Part shown: positions 50,899 through 61,144 of the stretch, piece by piece
How the letters are laid out: every line of letters starts with the position of its first letter
Position numbering within the stretch: the stretch's first letter is position 1
Assembly: GCF_022014595.1 (NCBI RefSeq)
Contig: NZ_CP091740.1
Span: forward strand, 62,001 to 126,000
Length of the DNA: 64,000 nucleotides
DNA from: Solitalea lacus
GTDB lineage: Bacteria; Bacteroidota; Bacteroidia; Sphingobacteriales; Sphingobacteriaceae
Direction: 5' to 3'
The notes under the pieces: generated by a model
The model's database searches: none
The model's input: only the letters and a program-made list of their open reading frames with translations
What the model was told of the DNA's origin: nothing
Position numbers and translations under genes: made by a program

Positions 50899-52638
50899 CT
50901 AATTCCCTAAGTACACCGGTTGAAGCAAACGCACTACCGGGTACCGATTATGTGTTTTTTCGTAATAAGGTGAGTTTTTATAAACAAAGTCGAGTTGGGC
51001 ATAAGCACTTTGTGCGAATTTGGCATCCGCACTTTTCTTTGCTTCCAATTTAGCTCTTAAATCAGGATTATTCTTTAGCAACTCAGCCGCCAAATCTTCA
51101 AACAGATAATCTGAAAAACCCTCTTTTTGGCCTAAAATACTGTCAAAAAAATTCCAATTAAAGTATGAGTCTATTGCCTGCGGCTCCAATGTTTCAACAA
51201 TGTAGCGGTTCACTGGTTGATCAACCTGAATTATTACATCTCCTTTATAAAACTGAACGCTTAAAGTATCTATGCTCAATTTGACATTTGAATGATTGTA
51301 ATGGCCTTCATATGGCCGTGCCCCGGTTTTGTAATCTTCAATAAAGTAAACTTCACCCTTCATTACCATATCTTTACTGAGTGTTTTCATTTTAACACCA
51401 TTTAATTTTAACAGTTCAATCACCTTACCCCATGCTTGAGGGACAACATATGCCCATGGCTTATTAACCGTACTTGTTGGCTTAAAATAATTGTAATAGT
51501 TGATGTGCTTTTCATACGGATCATTTCTATCATAATACAATCGATCCAAGCCACTAACTTCACTCGTCTTTATCTTACCTGCAAAACCCTTAAAGGCTAA
51601 AGTTTCAACTTTTGAGGTATCCACTTTCCAATCCATAGGAAATGTAATTTGCTTCCTTACTTCCTCATCCGCTTTGCGCTTAGCTTCTACGATTTCTTTT
51701 GCATCTTTTTCAGTAATACTGATTAACTCTTGCATAAAGGCATAGGTTGCCCAAACACGCTGATCAAAAGGTTTCCACATATGAGTTTCAACTACAAAGC
51801 CAATGGTATTGAACAGCGTACTGTAACCGGTTGTATAACGAGGCGAATCATTAAATCCTTCATAGCCTTTATCCGGCGTTTCACCCCAAACGTTTACGTA
51901 AGGTATCATCTCAAACTTCCGACTTTTCATCTTCTCAAGCAGCAAGGGGATCATTTTACCATTTATATAACTTGACACCTGGGGATGAAGCTTATCTTTC
52001 TGGGTAGCAATGTAAGTCATCACATATTGGTAATCGGCGCCGTTACTAGTATGGTTATCTACAAAAACTTCCGGTTTCCATTGCTGAAAAAGCTGCTGAA
52101 ATGCCAAAGAATTACGGGAATCTGTTTTGATACAATCACGGTTAAGGTCGAGGTTGCGGTAGTTTCCGCGAAAGCCATATTCTTTAGGTCCATTTTGGTT
52201 TACACGTGAAAAGGAGCCGCGATTATGCATACCATCCACATTATAAACCGGCACAAAACATAGCACCGCATTATCCGGCAACTGTTTTTTTTCCAACACA
52301 TCACGTATAAGCATCATACTGGCATCAATTCCTTCGGGTTCACCAGGATGAATCCCATTATTGATCAACACAACTGCTTTGCCTTTTGCATGAACAGAAG
52401 CCGGGTCAAAATCCTTTGCTTTGGAAAGAACTAACAAGTGCAATGGCTTGCCAATATCAGTTGTTCCATACTCCATTAGTTTAGCTTCAGGATATTTTTG
52501 AGCTATCTGCTTACAGAAGTCTATAAGTTCGGCATAAGTAGCCGTTTCTTTTCCATCACTTTTTTCAAATGGAGTTTGTTGGGACAATGCATTAAACGAG
52601 AGCAAACACAAAATAAATGCGGACAGGGCTTTCTTCAT
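50899..52638 (-). CDS. M14 family zinc carboxypeptidase
   Basis: A 579-residue exported peptidase with signal peptide MKKALSAFILCLLSFNALSQ. The zinc ligands are His and Glu in INNGIHPGEPEGIDA (near residue 96) and the later His of VDNHTSNGADY (near 195). GNYRNLDLNRDCIK is the Arg/Asn substrate block, and VVETHMW supplies the catalytic Glu. The ~250-residue C-terminal extension is family-specific. It trims C-terminal residues from peptides. Confidence 0.91.
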   Translation of the reverse strand: MKKALSAFILCLLSFNALSQQTPFEKSDGKETATYAELIDFCKQIAQKYPEAKLMEYGTTDIGKPLHLLVLSKAKDFDPASVHAKGKAVVLINNGIHPGEPEGIDASMMLIRDVLEKKQLPDNAVLCFVPVYNVDGMHNRGSFSRVNQNGPKEYGFRGNYRNLDLNRDCIKTDSRNSLAFQQLFQQWKPEVFVDNHTSNGADYQYVMTYIATQKDKLHPQVSSYINGKMIPLLLEKMKSRKFEMIPYVNVWGETPDKGYEGFNDSPRYTTGYSTLFNTIGFVVETHMWKPFDQRVWATYAFMQELISITEKDAKEIVEAKRKADEEVRKQITFPMDWKVDTSKVETLAFKGFAGKIKTSEVSGLDRLYYDRNDPYEKHINYYNYFKPTSTVNKPWAYVVPQAWGKVIELLKLNGVKMKTLSKDMVMKGEVYFIEDYKTGARPYEGHYNHSNVKLSIDTLSVQFYKGDVIIQVDQPVNRYIVETLEPQAIDSYFNWNFFDSILGQKEGFSDYLFEDLAAELLKNNPDLRAKLEAKKSADAKFAQSAYAQLDFVYKNSPYYEKTHNRYPVVRLLQPVYLGN

Positions 52639-52732
52639 ATAGTTATAAATGGAGCCCTAAAGTAAAAATCAGCCCCGAATAATCTATATTGATATAATAG
52701 CCAATCAAGAATATTACGTACCTGGCAAATTG

Positions 52733-52966
52733 TTAATGAAGCAGCTGATCGATCTTAAATGCAAGTTCGCGATCTTTCTCTGTGACGACATTTCCAGCAT
52801 CGTGTGTGCAGAGATTAATTTCTACACGATTGTAGACATTGGACCAATCAGGGTGATGGTTCATCCGCTCAGCAAGCAAGGCAACTTTTGTCATAAAGCC
52901 CCAGGCTTCAACAAAACTTGCGAACTGGAAGGTTCGTGTTAATTTATTATCAACTTCGGCCCACAT
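52733..52966 (-). CDS. 4a-hydroxytetrahydrobiopterin dehydratase (PCD/DCoH-like)
   Basis: A 77-residue protein with the pterin-dehydratase signature [27 protein letters not shown], containing the catalytic His-His and a later His. The N-terminal strand-helix [25 protein letters not shown] is normal for the short form in this phylum. It dehydrates 4a-hydroxy-tetrahydropterin during aromatic amino-acid hydroxylation, but no hydroxylase gene is adjacent. Confidence 0.93.
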   Translation of the reverse strand: MWAEVDNKLTRTFQFASFVEAWGFMTKVALLAERMNHHPDWSNVYNRVEINLCTHDAGNVVTEKDRELAFKIDQLLH

Positions 52967-53011
52967 TTTAATAGTCTTTTAAGTGAGTTTATAGTAGTAA
53001 GTGACTTAAAT

Positions 53012-53368
53012 TTAGTCAATTTGAACTAATTCTTCGCGCAATTTCTTAGGAAGCCCCCCGACCACCAGATCATAAGAATCTGTTACCCATTTCAAAATAT
53101 CAGTATCACTTAATGCCCCGTCGAATCTTACTGTATTCCAATGCTTTTTGTTCATGTGATAGGCCCCGGTTACTTCAGAAAATTGCTCACGCAATTGAAG
53201 AGCATACTCTGGATCACACTTTAAATTACAGGAAGTTGGATCATCTAAACCTATCAAACAAAACATTTTGCCCATTACCTTGAACACTAGCGTATCGGGA
53301 CCAAACGGAAGTTCTTCGGTTACCCCTTTTTTGGCAATACAAAATTCACGAAGCAGTTCGATATTCAT
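53012..53368 (-). CDS. MmcQ/YjbR family protein
   Basis: A 118-residue protein of the MmcQ/YjbR family, with KGVTEELPFGPDTLVFKVMGKMFCLIGL near the start and EVTGAYHMNKKHWNTVRFDGALSD in the middle. Members have a double-wing fold and are called DNA-binding by structure only. It is a single gene 45 bp from the pterin dehydratase gene. Confidence 0.91.
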   Translation of the reverse strand: MNIELLREFCIAKKGVTEELPFGPDTLVFKVMGKMFCLIGLDDPTSCNLKCDPEYALQLREQFSEVTGAYHMNKKHWNTVRFDGALSDTDILKWVTDSYDLVVGGLPKKLREELVQID

Positions 53369-53424
53369 AATTCAGATTCAGTAGAAACCTTCCTAAAGTA
53401 ACCATTCTATCCTTAAAGATTGAA

Positions 53425-54390
53425 TTAATTCCTTCTATAAAAATTCAACATCGGCTTTTCCCTCTCACGTTTTTCTCTTTCGCTAATCGTAAAATAACCC
53501 TTCCCATTATTTGTCCAGCCAATGGATTCGCCCTGTATTTCCTTCCTGTATGAAACCAAAGTTGGTGGCCCAATTAGGGTTTCCTCAATCGGTGTTGCCT
53601 CATTTCGCTTCCAGTAATAAACTTGTTTATAGTCTTTAATTAAAATTTGTGAACCATCAGCAGAAATGCTACCCCCTGTTGCCTGTTCAATAGGAATTGA
53701 TCCCACGTATTGTAGACGCATTGTACCTCCTTTTAGCTTAGAGTAAGGCGCCTTATAGATTCTTGCTGTCGTTCCTTTGGTTATAATGTATAAATCTTTT
53801 GTTAGCGGGTCTAAAAGAATGGTTTCAGCGTTGTAACGTTTATCAGGATATTGAAACCTTAATCGATCGATCTTTCTGATTACGGTATCAATCGGCATTT
53901 TAACTTTTGTAAGATCAGGCTCTTTAAACCGATAAATAATAACAGCATTCATTACTCGGTAATTATCGCCTATATCAGCAACGTAAATATAGGATTTGCC
54001 TAACTCCGGACCCGGACCAATAGCTATGTCTTCCCAGTCGTAGTTTTTATAATTCTTTAGTTTGAGATCTCCCAAGTATTGTCCCTGGGAACCAAGGATA
54101 TAAACCCGGTTAGCATTAAAGCTATCTTCAATAGCATAAATAAAATTCGGATTGGTACTCCCAGCCGCTACTCCTGAAATCTCTTTTAGATTCATGTTTT
54201 GAAGTTCCTTCTGCTCAACAAATTCAAATTCATCATTTGCTTTTAGTTCAGGCCAAGAGATAACTTTTTCCCAATCTACACGCTGACTTCGACATGAAAC
54301 CAAAGCCAACACGAGTAAAAGGCATGGTAAATAAATCTTTTGACTTAGTCTCTTTACCTGGGGCAACAATATATCTGTCCGGAAATCCAT
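53425..54390 (-). CDS. Beta-propeller-like lipoprotein
   Basis: A 321-residue lipoprotein with lipobox LVSC near residue 33. Repeated blade-like motifs are visible: LKEISGVAAGSTNPNFIYAIEDS, YDWEDIAIGPGPELGKSYIYVADIGDN, AETILLDPLTKDLYIITKG and GGSISADGSQILIKDY. A sugar- or phytase-like propeller is possible but no active site is seen. It lies 21 bp downstream of the SNF2 helicase gene; a functional link is doubtful. Confidence 0.78.
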   Translation of the reverse strand: MDFRTDILLPQVKRLSQKIYLPCLLLVLALVSCRSQRVDWEKVISWPELKANDEFEFVEQKELQNMNLKEISGVAAGSTNPNFIYAIEDSFNANRVYILGSQGQYLGDLKLKNYKNYDWEDIAIGPGPELGKSYIYVADIGDNYRVMNAVIIYRFKEPDLTKVKMPIDTVIRKIDRLRFQYPDKRYNAETILLDPLTKDLYIITKGTTARIYKAPYSKLKGGTMRLQYVGSIPIEQATGGSISADGSQILIKDYKQVYYWKRNEATPIEETLIGPPTLVSYRKEIQGESIGWTNNGKGYFTISEREKREREKPMLNFYRRN

Positions 54391-54411
54391 TTCATTTTTA
54401 CTTCTAAAACC

Positions 54412-57348
54412 TTACGACAAGAGCTCTTTAACGGTACTGGCGTTCAACTGTTTTACAAATTGATCCTCTGCAACAATTAATGAATCAGATAATTGGGTTT
54501 TACTTTGCTGCAAATCAAGGATCTTCTCTTCAACAGTATTTTTGGTAATAAATTTATACACCATTACCTGGTTCTTTTGACCTATGCGGTGTGCTCGATC
54601 TATGGCTTGTGCTTCTGCAGCAGGATTCCACCATGGGTCTAACAAAAATACATATTCTGCCTTGGTAAGATTCAGCCCGGTCCCGCCGGCTTTCAATGAA
54701 ATCAAAAACACTTGAACATGATCATCATTCTGAAAGCGGTCTACCTGAAACTGACGGTCTTTGGTTTGTCCATCTAAATAAGAATAACCTATCTTCTGAC
54801 TTTCTAAAAACCCTTTCACCAATTTCAAGTGCTGTACAAATGAACTAAACACCAATACCTTGTTGCCTTCCTTGTTTATATTCAACAGCATCTCCTGTAC
54901 TTCTGTTAATTTCCCAGAATCACCTTCATAGGAGTCATCAGCCAATAAAGGATGATTGGCCATTTGTCGTAACTTCATCAAACCTTTTAGCAGCAAAAAT
55001 CTAGATTTATCAAAACCTAACTCATCCATACTGTCGAAAACCATTTTCCTGCAATCCGCTTTCACTCTCTCATAAGCATCTTGTTGCTCTTCACTCATTT
55101 CAACGTAATGCACATTGATTGTCTTTTCAGGAAGTTCAGTTGCCACCTGCATTTTCAACCTTCTAAGCACAAATGGACTAATCATTGTCTGCAGCTTCTT
55201 AGCTTTCTGATCGTCACCTTTCTTCTCTATGGCTTGAAGAAACGACTGCCTGAAATAGGCCTGCGAACCCAACAAACCAGGATTTATAAAGTTCATCATC
55301 GACCACAAATCCATGGTTGAGTTTTCAACCGGCGTACCACTTAATGTCAGGCGATGCTTTGCCTGTAACTCCATAACGGCTTTCGTTATGGCTGCGGTTG
55401 GATTTTTGATGGCTTGGGCCTCATCTAAAACAACATAGTTGAAATAAAAGGATTTAAAAAGTTCTATATCGCGCAGTAAAACAGGGTACGAGGTGATTAC
55501 CAAATCATATGCCGCAAAACGCTTGTTATGCTTGGCCCGCTCATTGCCCGCATGAAGTAAAATTTTCAGTTCAGGAGTAAATTTATATGCTTCCAGATGC
55601 CAGTTGTAAATCAATGATTTTGGCAACACCAGTAACGAAACATGCGCTTCACCTTGTTCTTTTATACTTTGCAATAAGGAAAGTGTTTGCACAGTTTTAC
55701 CCAAACCCATATCATCTGCCAAGCAGCCTCCAAGATTATACTCATGCAAGAAGCGCATCCAATTATATCCGGCCTTTTGGTAAGGTCTTAATTCACCCAT
55801 AAACTTTTGCGGCATCGGATAGTCTTCAATACTATTTACGTCAAGCAGCTTCTCCAAACGGTTGTTTAAATCTGCATTTAATAAATTATTCTGCTGAAGT
55901 TCTTTTACCAATGCATAATGATGTTTTTGAAGCACCAGCGCCTCATTATCATCCTCCTGCATAAAATTCATCAAGCCTGAATACTGCTCAACCCACTTCT
56001 CGGGAATAACTGCTACTTCACCATTAGGTAAGGCAAATTCCGCTTTACCTGCATTTATCAGATTATAAATCTTACGAAAAGCAATTTCGTATTCACCAAA
56101 ACGGACCAAGGCTTTTACATCAAACCAGTCGCGGCTTTCTGTAATTGAAAGATGAATTAATGCTTCACCTATGAAATACCTCTTTGCTCCTGTTTTGGTC
56201 GCTTTGGGTTGCTGCACCTGAATACCCTTAGCAATCAATTCCGAATGGTGACGATCAATCCAATCAAAAGCTTTATCTTTCGTCCAGGCAACTTTTTGAG
56301 CTCCAAGTTTTAGACCTCGTTCTGCAAGCCATTCAGTTAGTTCACGCTCAAAACCAACATCTCTTAATGCTTTATAAAAAACAGGGCGCTTTGGGTTATA
56401 ATTAAACTTTACTGTATTACCTCCCAAGCCGGCCCTGAACTGAAACTGACCGTAGGTAAAATACAGCTCAAAAACCATTTTAGATTCATTCAAACTGTTA
56501 GTTGGTTGATCAAATAAATTTTGTTGCACCTGAGCACTTTCCTCATGCAATTGCAATAAAATTTGTGGAATTGATTCAGTAGGTATTACATCAAAACCAT
56601 GAGCCTCTACCTCTCCTGCACTAACAACCTTCATTACAAACTGTTCAAAGTATTCTTTTTCTTTGTCAGGTGAAATTGTAATTGCGGCTTTGGTTAAAAA
56701 GGGTTGCAGTTTCTTACCATCAACCCCGTCTTCACAAACATAAACTACGTTCTGATGTAATAAAATCGAAGGCTCTAAACTCAGTAAATAGGTTTGTGGA
56801 TCATTTAAATTCAGTTCCTTATCATTACAGGTTACCTTAAGCGAGTAAGACAAACCGGTTTCATTACGGGTAAAGGAATATTTAACAGTTGCGGGGGCCT
56901 GAGCAAAGGAAAGTATTGGCCATAAAGGCGGTCCCTCTTTTGTGAACAAACAAATAGGTTTATTTTTAACCAGCTGCAAAAACCGATTCCGTAATCGATC
57001 AAGATATTGACGTACATGTGTACGAACAGGTTCTAACGTTTTATCCGTTTTACCTTTTTCGTAAAATTTAGCGATGAATTGCTGAAGATTTTTTGCCTCT
57101 TTATCTTTAAACTGTTTAAATACCTCCGCGGGACTCATTCGCTCCGAAAGCAACACCAACTCCTTGTCTTTTTCGTCTGCTTCAGTATAAAATTGAACTA
57201 AGACTTTTGTGGTAATGCCTCTGTGCCCATAACTAAATCCCCCTTCGGCATCTAATTGAACTAAATAAGGCTCAGGTAGAAACCCAAATTGGGGGTGACG
57301 GTTGAAAGCAAAAACAAGTTGTTGAACAGAATTGGATTGTGCCGACAT
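54412..57348 (-). CDS. SNF2-family helicase-like ATPase
   Basis: A 978-residue protein. The C-terminal ~470 residues form the SNF2 motor: Walker A region DDMGLGKTVQTLSL (near residue 540), DEAQ box VLDEAQAIKNP, LSGTPVENSTMDLWSMMNF, and in the second lobe FLISLKAGGTGLNLTKAEYVFLLDPWWNPAAEAQAIDRAHRIGQ. The N-terminal ~500 residues are bacterial-specific and without a recognised domain. It is a DNA translocase probably acting on protein-DNA complexes or RNA polymerase, as RapA does. Confidence 0.94.
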   Translation of the reverse strand: MSAQSNSVQQLVFAFNRHPQFGFLPEPYLVQLDAEGGFSYGHRGITTKVLVQFYTEADEKDKELVLLSERMSPAEVFKQFKDKEAKNLQQFIAKFYEKGKTDKTLEPVRTHVRQYLDRLRNRFLQLVKNKPICLFTKEGPPLWPILSFAQAPATVKYSFTRNETGLSYSLKVTCNDKELNLNDPQTYLLSLEPSILLHQNVVYVCEDGVDGKKLQPFLTKAAITISPDKEKEYFEQFVMKVVSAGEVEAHGFDVIPTESIPQILLQLHEESAQVQQNLFDQPTNSLNESKMVFELYFTYGQFQFRAGLGGNTVKFNYNPKRPVFYKALRDVGFERELTEWLAERGLKLGAQKVAWTKDKAFDWIDRHHSELIAKGIQVQQPKATKTGAKRYFIGEALIHLSITESRDWFDVKALVRFGEYEIAFRKIYNLINAGKAEFALPNGEVAVIPEKWVEQYSGLMNFMQEDDNEALVLQKHHYALVKELQQNNLLNADLNNRLEKLLDVNSIEDYPMPQKFMGELRPYQKAGYNWMRFLHEYNLGGCLADDMGLGKTVQTLSLLQSIKEQGEAHVSLLVLPKSLIYNWHLEAYKFTPELKILLHAGNERAKHNKRFAAYDLVITSYPVLLRDIELFKSFYFNYVVLDEAQAIKNPTAAITKAVMELQAKHRLTLSGTPVENSTMDLWSMMNFINPGLLGSQAYFRQSFLQAIEKKGDDQKAKKLQTMISPFVLRRLKMQVATELPEKTINVHYVEMSEEQQDAYERVKADCRKMVFDSMDELGFDKSRFLLLKGLMKLRQMANHPLLADDSYEGDSGKLTEVQEMLLNINKEGNKVLVFSSFVQHLKLVKGFLESQKIGYSYLDGQTKDRQFQVDRFQNDDHVQVFLISLKAGGTGLNLTKAEYVFLLDPWWNPAAEAQAIDRAHRIGQKNQVMVYKFITKNTVEEKILDLQQSKTQLSDSLIVAEDQFVKQLNASTVKELLS

Positions 57349-57492
57349 ATACTGTAATCTTCTTAAAGCTGATGGAACTTTAAGCTGACAAAACTACATA
57401 GAGTTTTTACTTGCCACAAAACACATGCATACGGAATATGATTACAATAAGATTGTCAGGCCAAAAAACTTATCAACTCTCAATGATTTGCA

Positions 57493-58188
57493 CTACTTTG
57501 GAGGAGTATAAAAAACTTTTGTACTTCCAAAATAATACTTTATTCCAAGCCAAAATGTGCTGTACATATCCTTCTTGGAATTATTGGGAGAACCTTCATA
57601 ACCATCAAGTAAATCAGTTAAGGTAAAGTTGAACTGATATTGTAAATTAATCGCAAACGGCACATCATTAGTCTTGGTTCTGTACTTAATATTTACCCCT
57701 ACCTGAAGGGGAAAATAAATATCTGTTCCTTTATAGTTATATCCTTCAGTAAAGGTGCCATTAGGAGTGGTATAATTAAAAGGCTGCACTTCCTTCACAT
57801 TACTTTTAATTGCACCAACACCTGCTCCAAAATAAAGATCATTTATTCGCCGATACCACGTATTTGCACTTGTATAAAGTAAATCGCCTAAACCAACATT
57901 GTAAATTACTGAGCCTGAAAAGTAACTGTTGCTAAACTTACGCAGATTACCTTCAATCCCTGCCTGCAGTTTACCTCCTTGCATGTCGGCCGAAAGAAAA
58001 CTATAAGGAGTTGTGTTATATTGAAAGGCTCCTCCAACAATTGGAGCAATATTTTTATTAGAGGCATCAGTAAATGAGAGACTAATACCACCAAAACCCT
58101 CAACTGAAAAAATGTTATACTTTACCTGAGCAAATCCATTAAAAGAAAACAGGCAGAAAATAAATAAATAGAGTGCGTTTTTCATCAT
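57493..58188 (-). CDS. Exported outer-membrane beta-barrel protein
   Basis: A 231-residue protein starting at 58188 (MMKNALYLFIFCLFSFNGFA signal); the ATG at 58272 would put 28 residues ahead of the signal. The mature chain is a run of amphipathic strands with aromatic girdles (FQYNTTPYSFLSADMQGG, PLQVGVNIKYRTK, ending FWLGIKYYFGS). It looks like a small barrel of unknown function. It is divergent from the WYL regulator gene. Confidence 0.76.
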   Translation of the reverse strand: MMKNALYLFIFCLFSFNGFAQVKYNIFSVEGFGGISLSFTDASNKNIAPIVGGAFQYNTTPYSFLSADMQGGKLQAGIEGNLRKFSNSYFSGSVIYNVGLGDLLYTSANTWYRRINDLYFGAGVGAIKSNVKEVQPFNYTTPNGTFTEGYNYKGTDIYFPLQVGVNIKYRTKTNDVPFAINLQYQFNFTLTDLLDGYEGSPNNSKKDMYSTFWLGIKYYFGSTKVFYTPPK

Positions 58189-58371
58189 ACTAGCTTTGAG
58201 TTGTTTAACCAATAATTTAAGAACAAAAAATGGATTTATACAATCTACTTTCAACTTATTTTGTAGCGACAATTTGTAAACTTTCCCTGTTTAATATTGA
58301 TCACAATATACTTACACTCTACCTCCTAAAACTAACGGTTAATTATTGACGTTTTTAGTAATTTTAACCGT

Positions 58372-59319
58372 ATGAATCGCATCGACCGAATTTCGGCAAT
58401 ACTTATTCATTTGCAATCAAAAAAAGTTGTTAAAGCCCAGGATATTGCTGACCGTTTTGACATTAGCCTAAGAACTGTATATCGAGACATTAAGACTTTA
58501 GAAGAGGCTGGAGTACCCTTAATCGGGGAAGCAGGCATTGGATACAGCATTGTTGACGGCTACCGTTTACCCCCGGTAATGTTTACCAAGGAAGAAGCCA
58601 CAGCATTTCTTACAGCTGAAAAATTGATTGAAAAATTTACAGACACGGCAACTGCTTCTATGTTTAAATCGGCAATGTACAAAGTGCGGGCTGTGTTAAA
58701 ATCGAGTGAGAAGGATTTGTTGGAGGCAATGGAGGGACACATCGAAGTGCTCAGAAAACACTCTCCATTTCATACTTCTTCCTTAAACAACACGTTGCAA
58801 AATCTGCTAAATAGTATTGCAGAAAAAAAGGTTGTTCAATTGGAATACAGAGCCTTTGCATCAACAGAAAAAACCATTCGCTTGATTGAACCAGTCGGCA
58901 TTTTCTATTCAAATGGGTACTGGCACACCATTGCTTATTGTCGTTTACGTGATGACTACCGTGATTTCAGAGCCGACAGGATATTAAAACTTAACATCAC
59001 CGATGAGGTGTTCAACAACACACATCCTACGCTGAAGTCTTATTTTGAACAACTAGCACGAGAAGAAAATCTCGAAAAAGTAGTTATTAACCTGGACAAG
59101 CAAACCGCAAAATACCTGACTGACGTAAAATATTATTATGGATTTGTGAGCGAAAATGAACATGATGATTTTGTTCAAATGACTTTTCTCACATCGCAGT
59201 TGGAGCTATTTACGCGTTGGTTCAGCACCTTTGCCGACAGGGCTGAAATTGTTTATCCGGAAATTTTAAAAACCCACTTGAAAGATCACTTGGAACGTGT
59301 TGCAAAAAAATTGAGCTAA
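58372..59319 (+). CDS. HTH/WYL-domain transcriptional regulator (YafY-like)
   Basis: A 315-residue regulator. The N-terminal HTH_11 domain is RISAILIHLQSKKVVKAQDIADRFDISLRTVYRDIKTLEEAG (about 6-47). The WYL domain spans about 140-220 with LIEPVGIFYSNGYWHTIAYCRLRDDYRDFRADRI, and a WCX-like C-terminus follows. WYL domains sense nucleotides or other ligands. It is convergent with the NTF2-like, SRPBCC and VOC genes, which may be its targets (inference). Confidence 0.92.
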   Translation: MNRIDRISAILIHLQSKKVVKAQDIADRFDISLRTVYRDIKTLEEAGVPLIGEAGIGYSIVDGYRLPPVMFTKEEATAFLTAEKLIEKFTDTATASMFKSAMYKVRAVLKSSEKDLLEAMEGHIEVLRKHSPFHTSSLNNTLQNLLNSIAEKKVVQLEYRAFASTEKTIRLIEPVGIFYSNGYWHTIAYCRLRDDYRDFRADRILKLNITDEVFNNTHPTLKSYFEQLAREENLEKVVINLDKQTAKYLTDVKYYYGFVSENEHDDFVQMTFLTSQLELFTRWFSTFADRAEIVYPEILKTHLKDHLERVAKKLS

Positions 59320-59347
59320 CATTTTATGTGCGGATAAGAGCCAAAAA

Positions 59348-59381
59348 AAAGGGCCAGACTATCATAAGGTCCGGTCCCTTT
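59348..59381 (-). terminator. Intrinsic terminator after the NTF2-like gene
   Basis: AAAGGGCCAGAC (59348-59359) and GTCCGGTCCCTTT (59369-59381) form an ~11-bp stem with one bulge and one mismatch, followed on the minus strand by eight T residues. It may also stop transcripts of the convergent WYL gene. Confidence 0.7.
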
Positions 59382-59430
59382 AAATTATTACCAACTGAAC
59401 AGAAGGAAATTATGCTTCAGCTCAACAGTA

Positions 59431-59790
59431 TTATTTGGCTTGCTCCACCACGTAAGAATTAAGCTCTTTTATCTTCCCTTCTTTCAACTTATAAATATCA
59501 CAAAAGTCGGCATTGAATGTACTACCATCTTTTTTCTTCATGCTCATAAAGCCTTCTGCCATAACCATATCGCCTTCTGCAATAACATTTCTCACATTAA
59601 TTATCGGTGGTTCCGAAAACTCTTCTGCAGTCATTGCCTCTCTAACAGACTCGATGCCAACCAGTGGAGTAGTTCCCATCATTCCCCATCTAACATCTTC
59701 GGAACAATACTCTAAAAATGCATTAACATTACCTAGAGCAAAAAACTCATTTAGCCTAATAATCAATTCTTTGTTTGATTGTGCTGACAT
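59431..59790 (-). CDS. SnoaL/NTF2-like protein
   Basis: A 119-residue NTF2-fold protein: LIIRLNEFFALGNVNAFLEYCSEDVRWGMMG, GIESVREAMTAEEF and a strand-rich end with DGSTFNADFCDIYKLKEGKIKELNSYV. These small cups act as ketosteroid-isomerase-like enzymes or ligand binders. It is the last gene of a three-gene minus-strand group. Confidence 0.87.
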   Translation of the reverse strand: MSAQSNKELIIRLNEFFALGNVNAFLEYCSEDVRWGMMGTTPLVGIESVREAMTAEEFSEPPIINVRNVIAEGDMVMAEGFMSMKKKDGSTFNADFCDIYKLKEGKIKELNSYVVEQAK

Positions 59791-59824
59791 AGTAAAAACA
59801 TTAGTTTGATGAACAATATATTTC

Positions 59825-60277
59825 TCAGTTCTTGAACTCTTCTGCCAATTCTTTTACTTTAAGCAAAGCTTGGTCCCATAATACAGATAGCATTTCATAC
59901 AGCTCCTCCGTCATATCACTTTCAATAAACAAGGTGGTAATACCATCCTTCTCAATTAAACGATATGTTTCCATTCCTCCCTTCACTGCCTTAGCCGCCT
60001 CACTGTCGTAATCATCCACATTGTTATTTATCACTCCTTCGTATTCTATACTTATAATTCGAGAAGGATCATTGGCAACTATTTTACCAACCATCCCCTG
60101 ACCACTTTGATCCAGGAAGCGGGCCTTACTGCCCAACGTCCAATCAGATTCTGCATATGAACCTTCTGAAAATGCTGAATACCATTGTCTGGTAAATTTA
60201 TCGAGCAGCATCACATCCCAAACCACTTCTTTAGGGGCTTTAATTTCAATCGATTTTCTGATTACTAGCTTTTCCAT
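59825..60277 (-). CDS. SRPBCC (AHSA1-like) family protein
   Basis: A 150-residue START-like protein: RKSIEIKAPKEVVWDVMLLDKFTRQWYSAFSEG at the start, FLDQSGQGMVGKIVANDPSRIISIEYEG in the middle and a C-terminal helix WDQALLKVKELAEEF. It likely binds a hydrophobic small molecule. It is 34 bp upstream of the NTF2-like gene. Confidence 0.88.
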   Translation of the reverse strand: MEKLVIRKSIEIKAPKEVVWDVMLLDKFTRQWYSAFSEGSYAESDWTLGSKARFLDQSGQGMVGKIVANDPSRIISIEYEGVINNNVDDYDSEAAKAVKGGMETYRLIEKDGITTLFIESDMTEELYEMLSVLWDQALLKVKELAEEFKN

Positions 60278-60382
60278 TTTCTATCGATTTATTATTATAA
60301 ATTCAGCACCACAAGTCTCGGAGGTAAAAAGTGATGCGTACTATTTACAGTTGTCATACTCTGGCAATAAGTTGTACTACCC

Positions 60383-60814
60383 TCAGACAGCTTGATTATA
60401 ATCGTAATTAATCATCCACTGAACACCGTACTTATCCTTAAACATTCCGAAATAAGCTCCCCAAAATGTATCTTGCAAAGGCATTTCAATTGCTCCTCCC
60501 GCTGAAAGCCCGTTAAACAGCTTGTCAGCTTCTTCCTTCGTTTCAGCACCCAATGAAAGAGAAAAGTTATTTCCCATTGTTAAACTTTGACCCATCGATT
60601 CCAATGCATCGGTACCCATTAATATATTACCATTACCAATGGGAAGTGCAATATGCATAATTTTATCCCTGTCTTCTTCCGGTAGTTTATCTGCTTCTGG
60701 TGTATCCTTAAAGCGCTGAATCATTAAGAACTCTCCACCAATTACTGCCTTGTAAAAATTAAAAGCTTCTTCAGTTTTACCCAAAAAGTTCAAATACGGA
60801 TTTAATGTTGCCAT
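60383..60814 (-). CDS. VOC family (PhnB-like) protein
   Basis: A 143-residue vicinal-oxygen-chelate protein of the PhnB type: NPYLNFLGKTEEAFNFYKAVIGGEF, IMHIALPIGNGNILMGTD and FWGAYFGMFKDKYGVQWMINYD. The class includes glyoxalase-like enzymes and demethylubiquinone-type proteins; function is unknown here. It begins the group of three small proteins next to the WYL regulator. Confidence 0.9.
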   Translation of the reverse strand: MATLNPYLNFLGKTEEAFNFYKAVIGGEFLMIQRFKDTPEADKLPEEDRDKIMHIALPIGNGNILMGTDALESMGQSLTMGNNFSLSLGAETKEEADKLFNGLSAGGAIEMPLQDTFWGAYFGMFKDKYGVQWMINYDYNQAV

Positions 60815-61144
60815 GTTAAATGTGTTTTTTTAATCGTTAAAAATATGTAGATTTTAGTGTAAAAGGCAGTTTTCAAACTGAGTAGTCATAAAGCTTTTCA
60901 CCGTTAATTTACGACAATTAAACCAGTTGATTTTATACAAGTTATAAATTTATCCATGAGCTTTTTATTGCTTTAGATGACCTTCATTCCTTGCATGCCG
61001 ATTTACATCACAAACTTAATTCACTATTTTATAATCGATAAGGTATGATTACGGCAATGTAAACGGCTAATTGCGTCAACAATCATTACCATTATATCCA
61101 GGGTCTTATTTCCTGAGTAATGTCTTTAAGATTTTACTTTCATT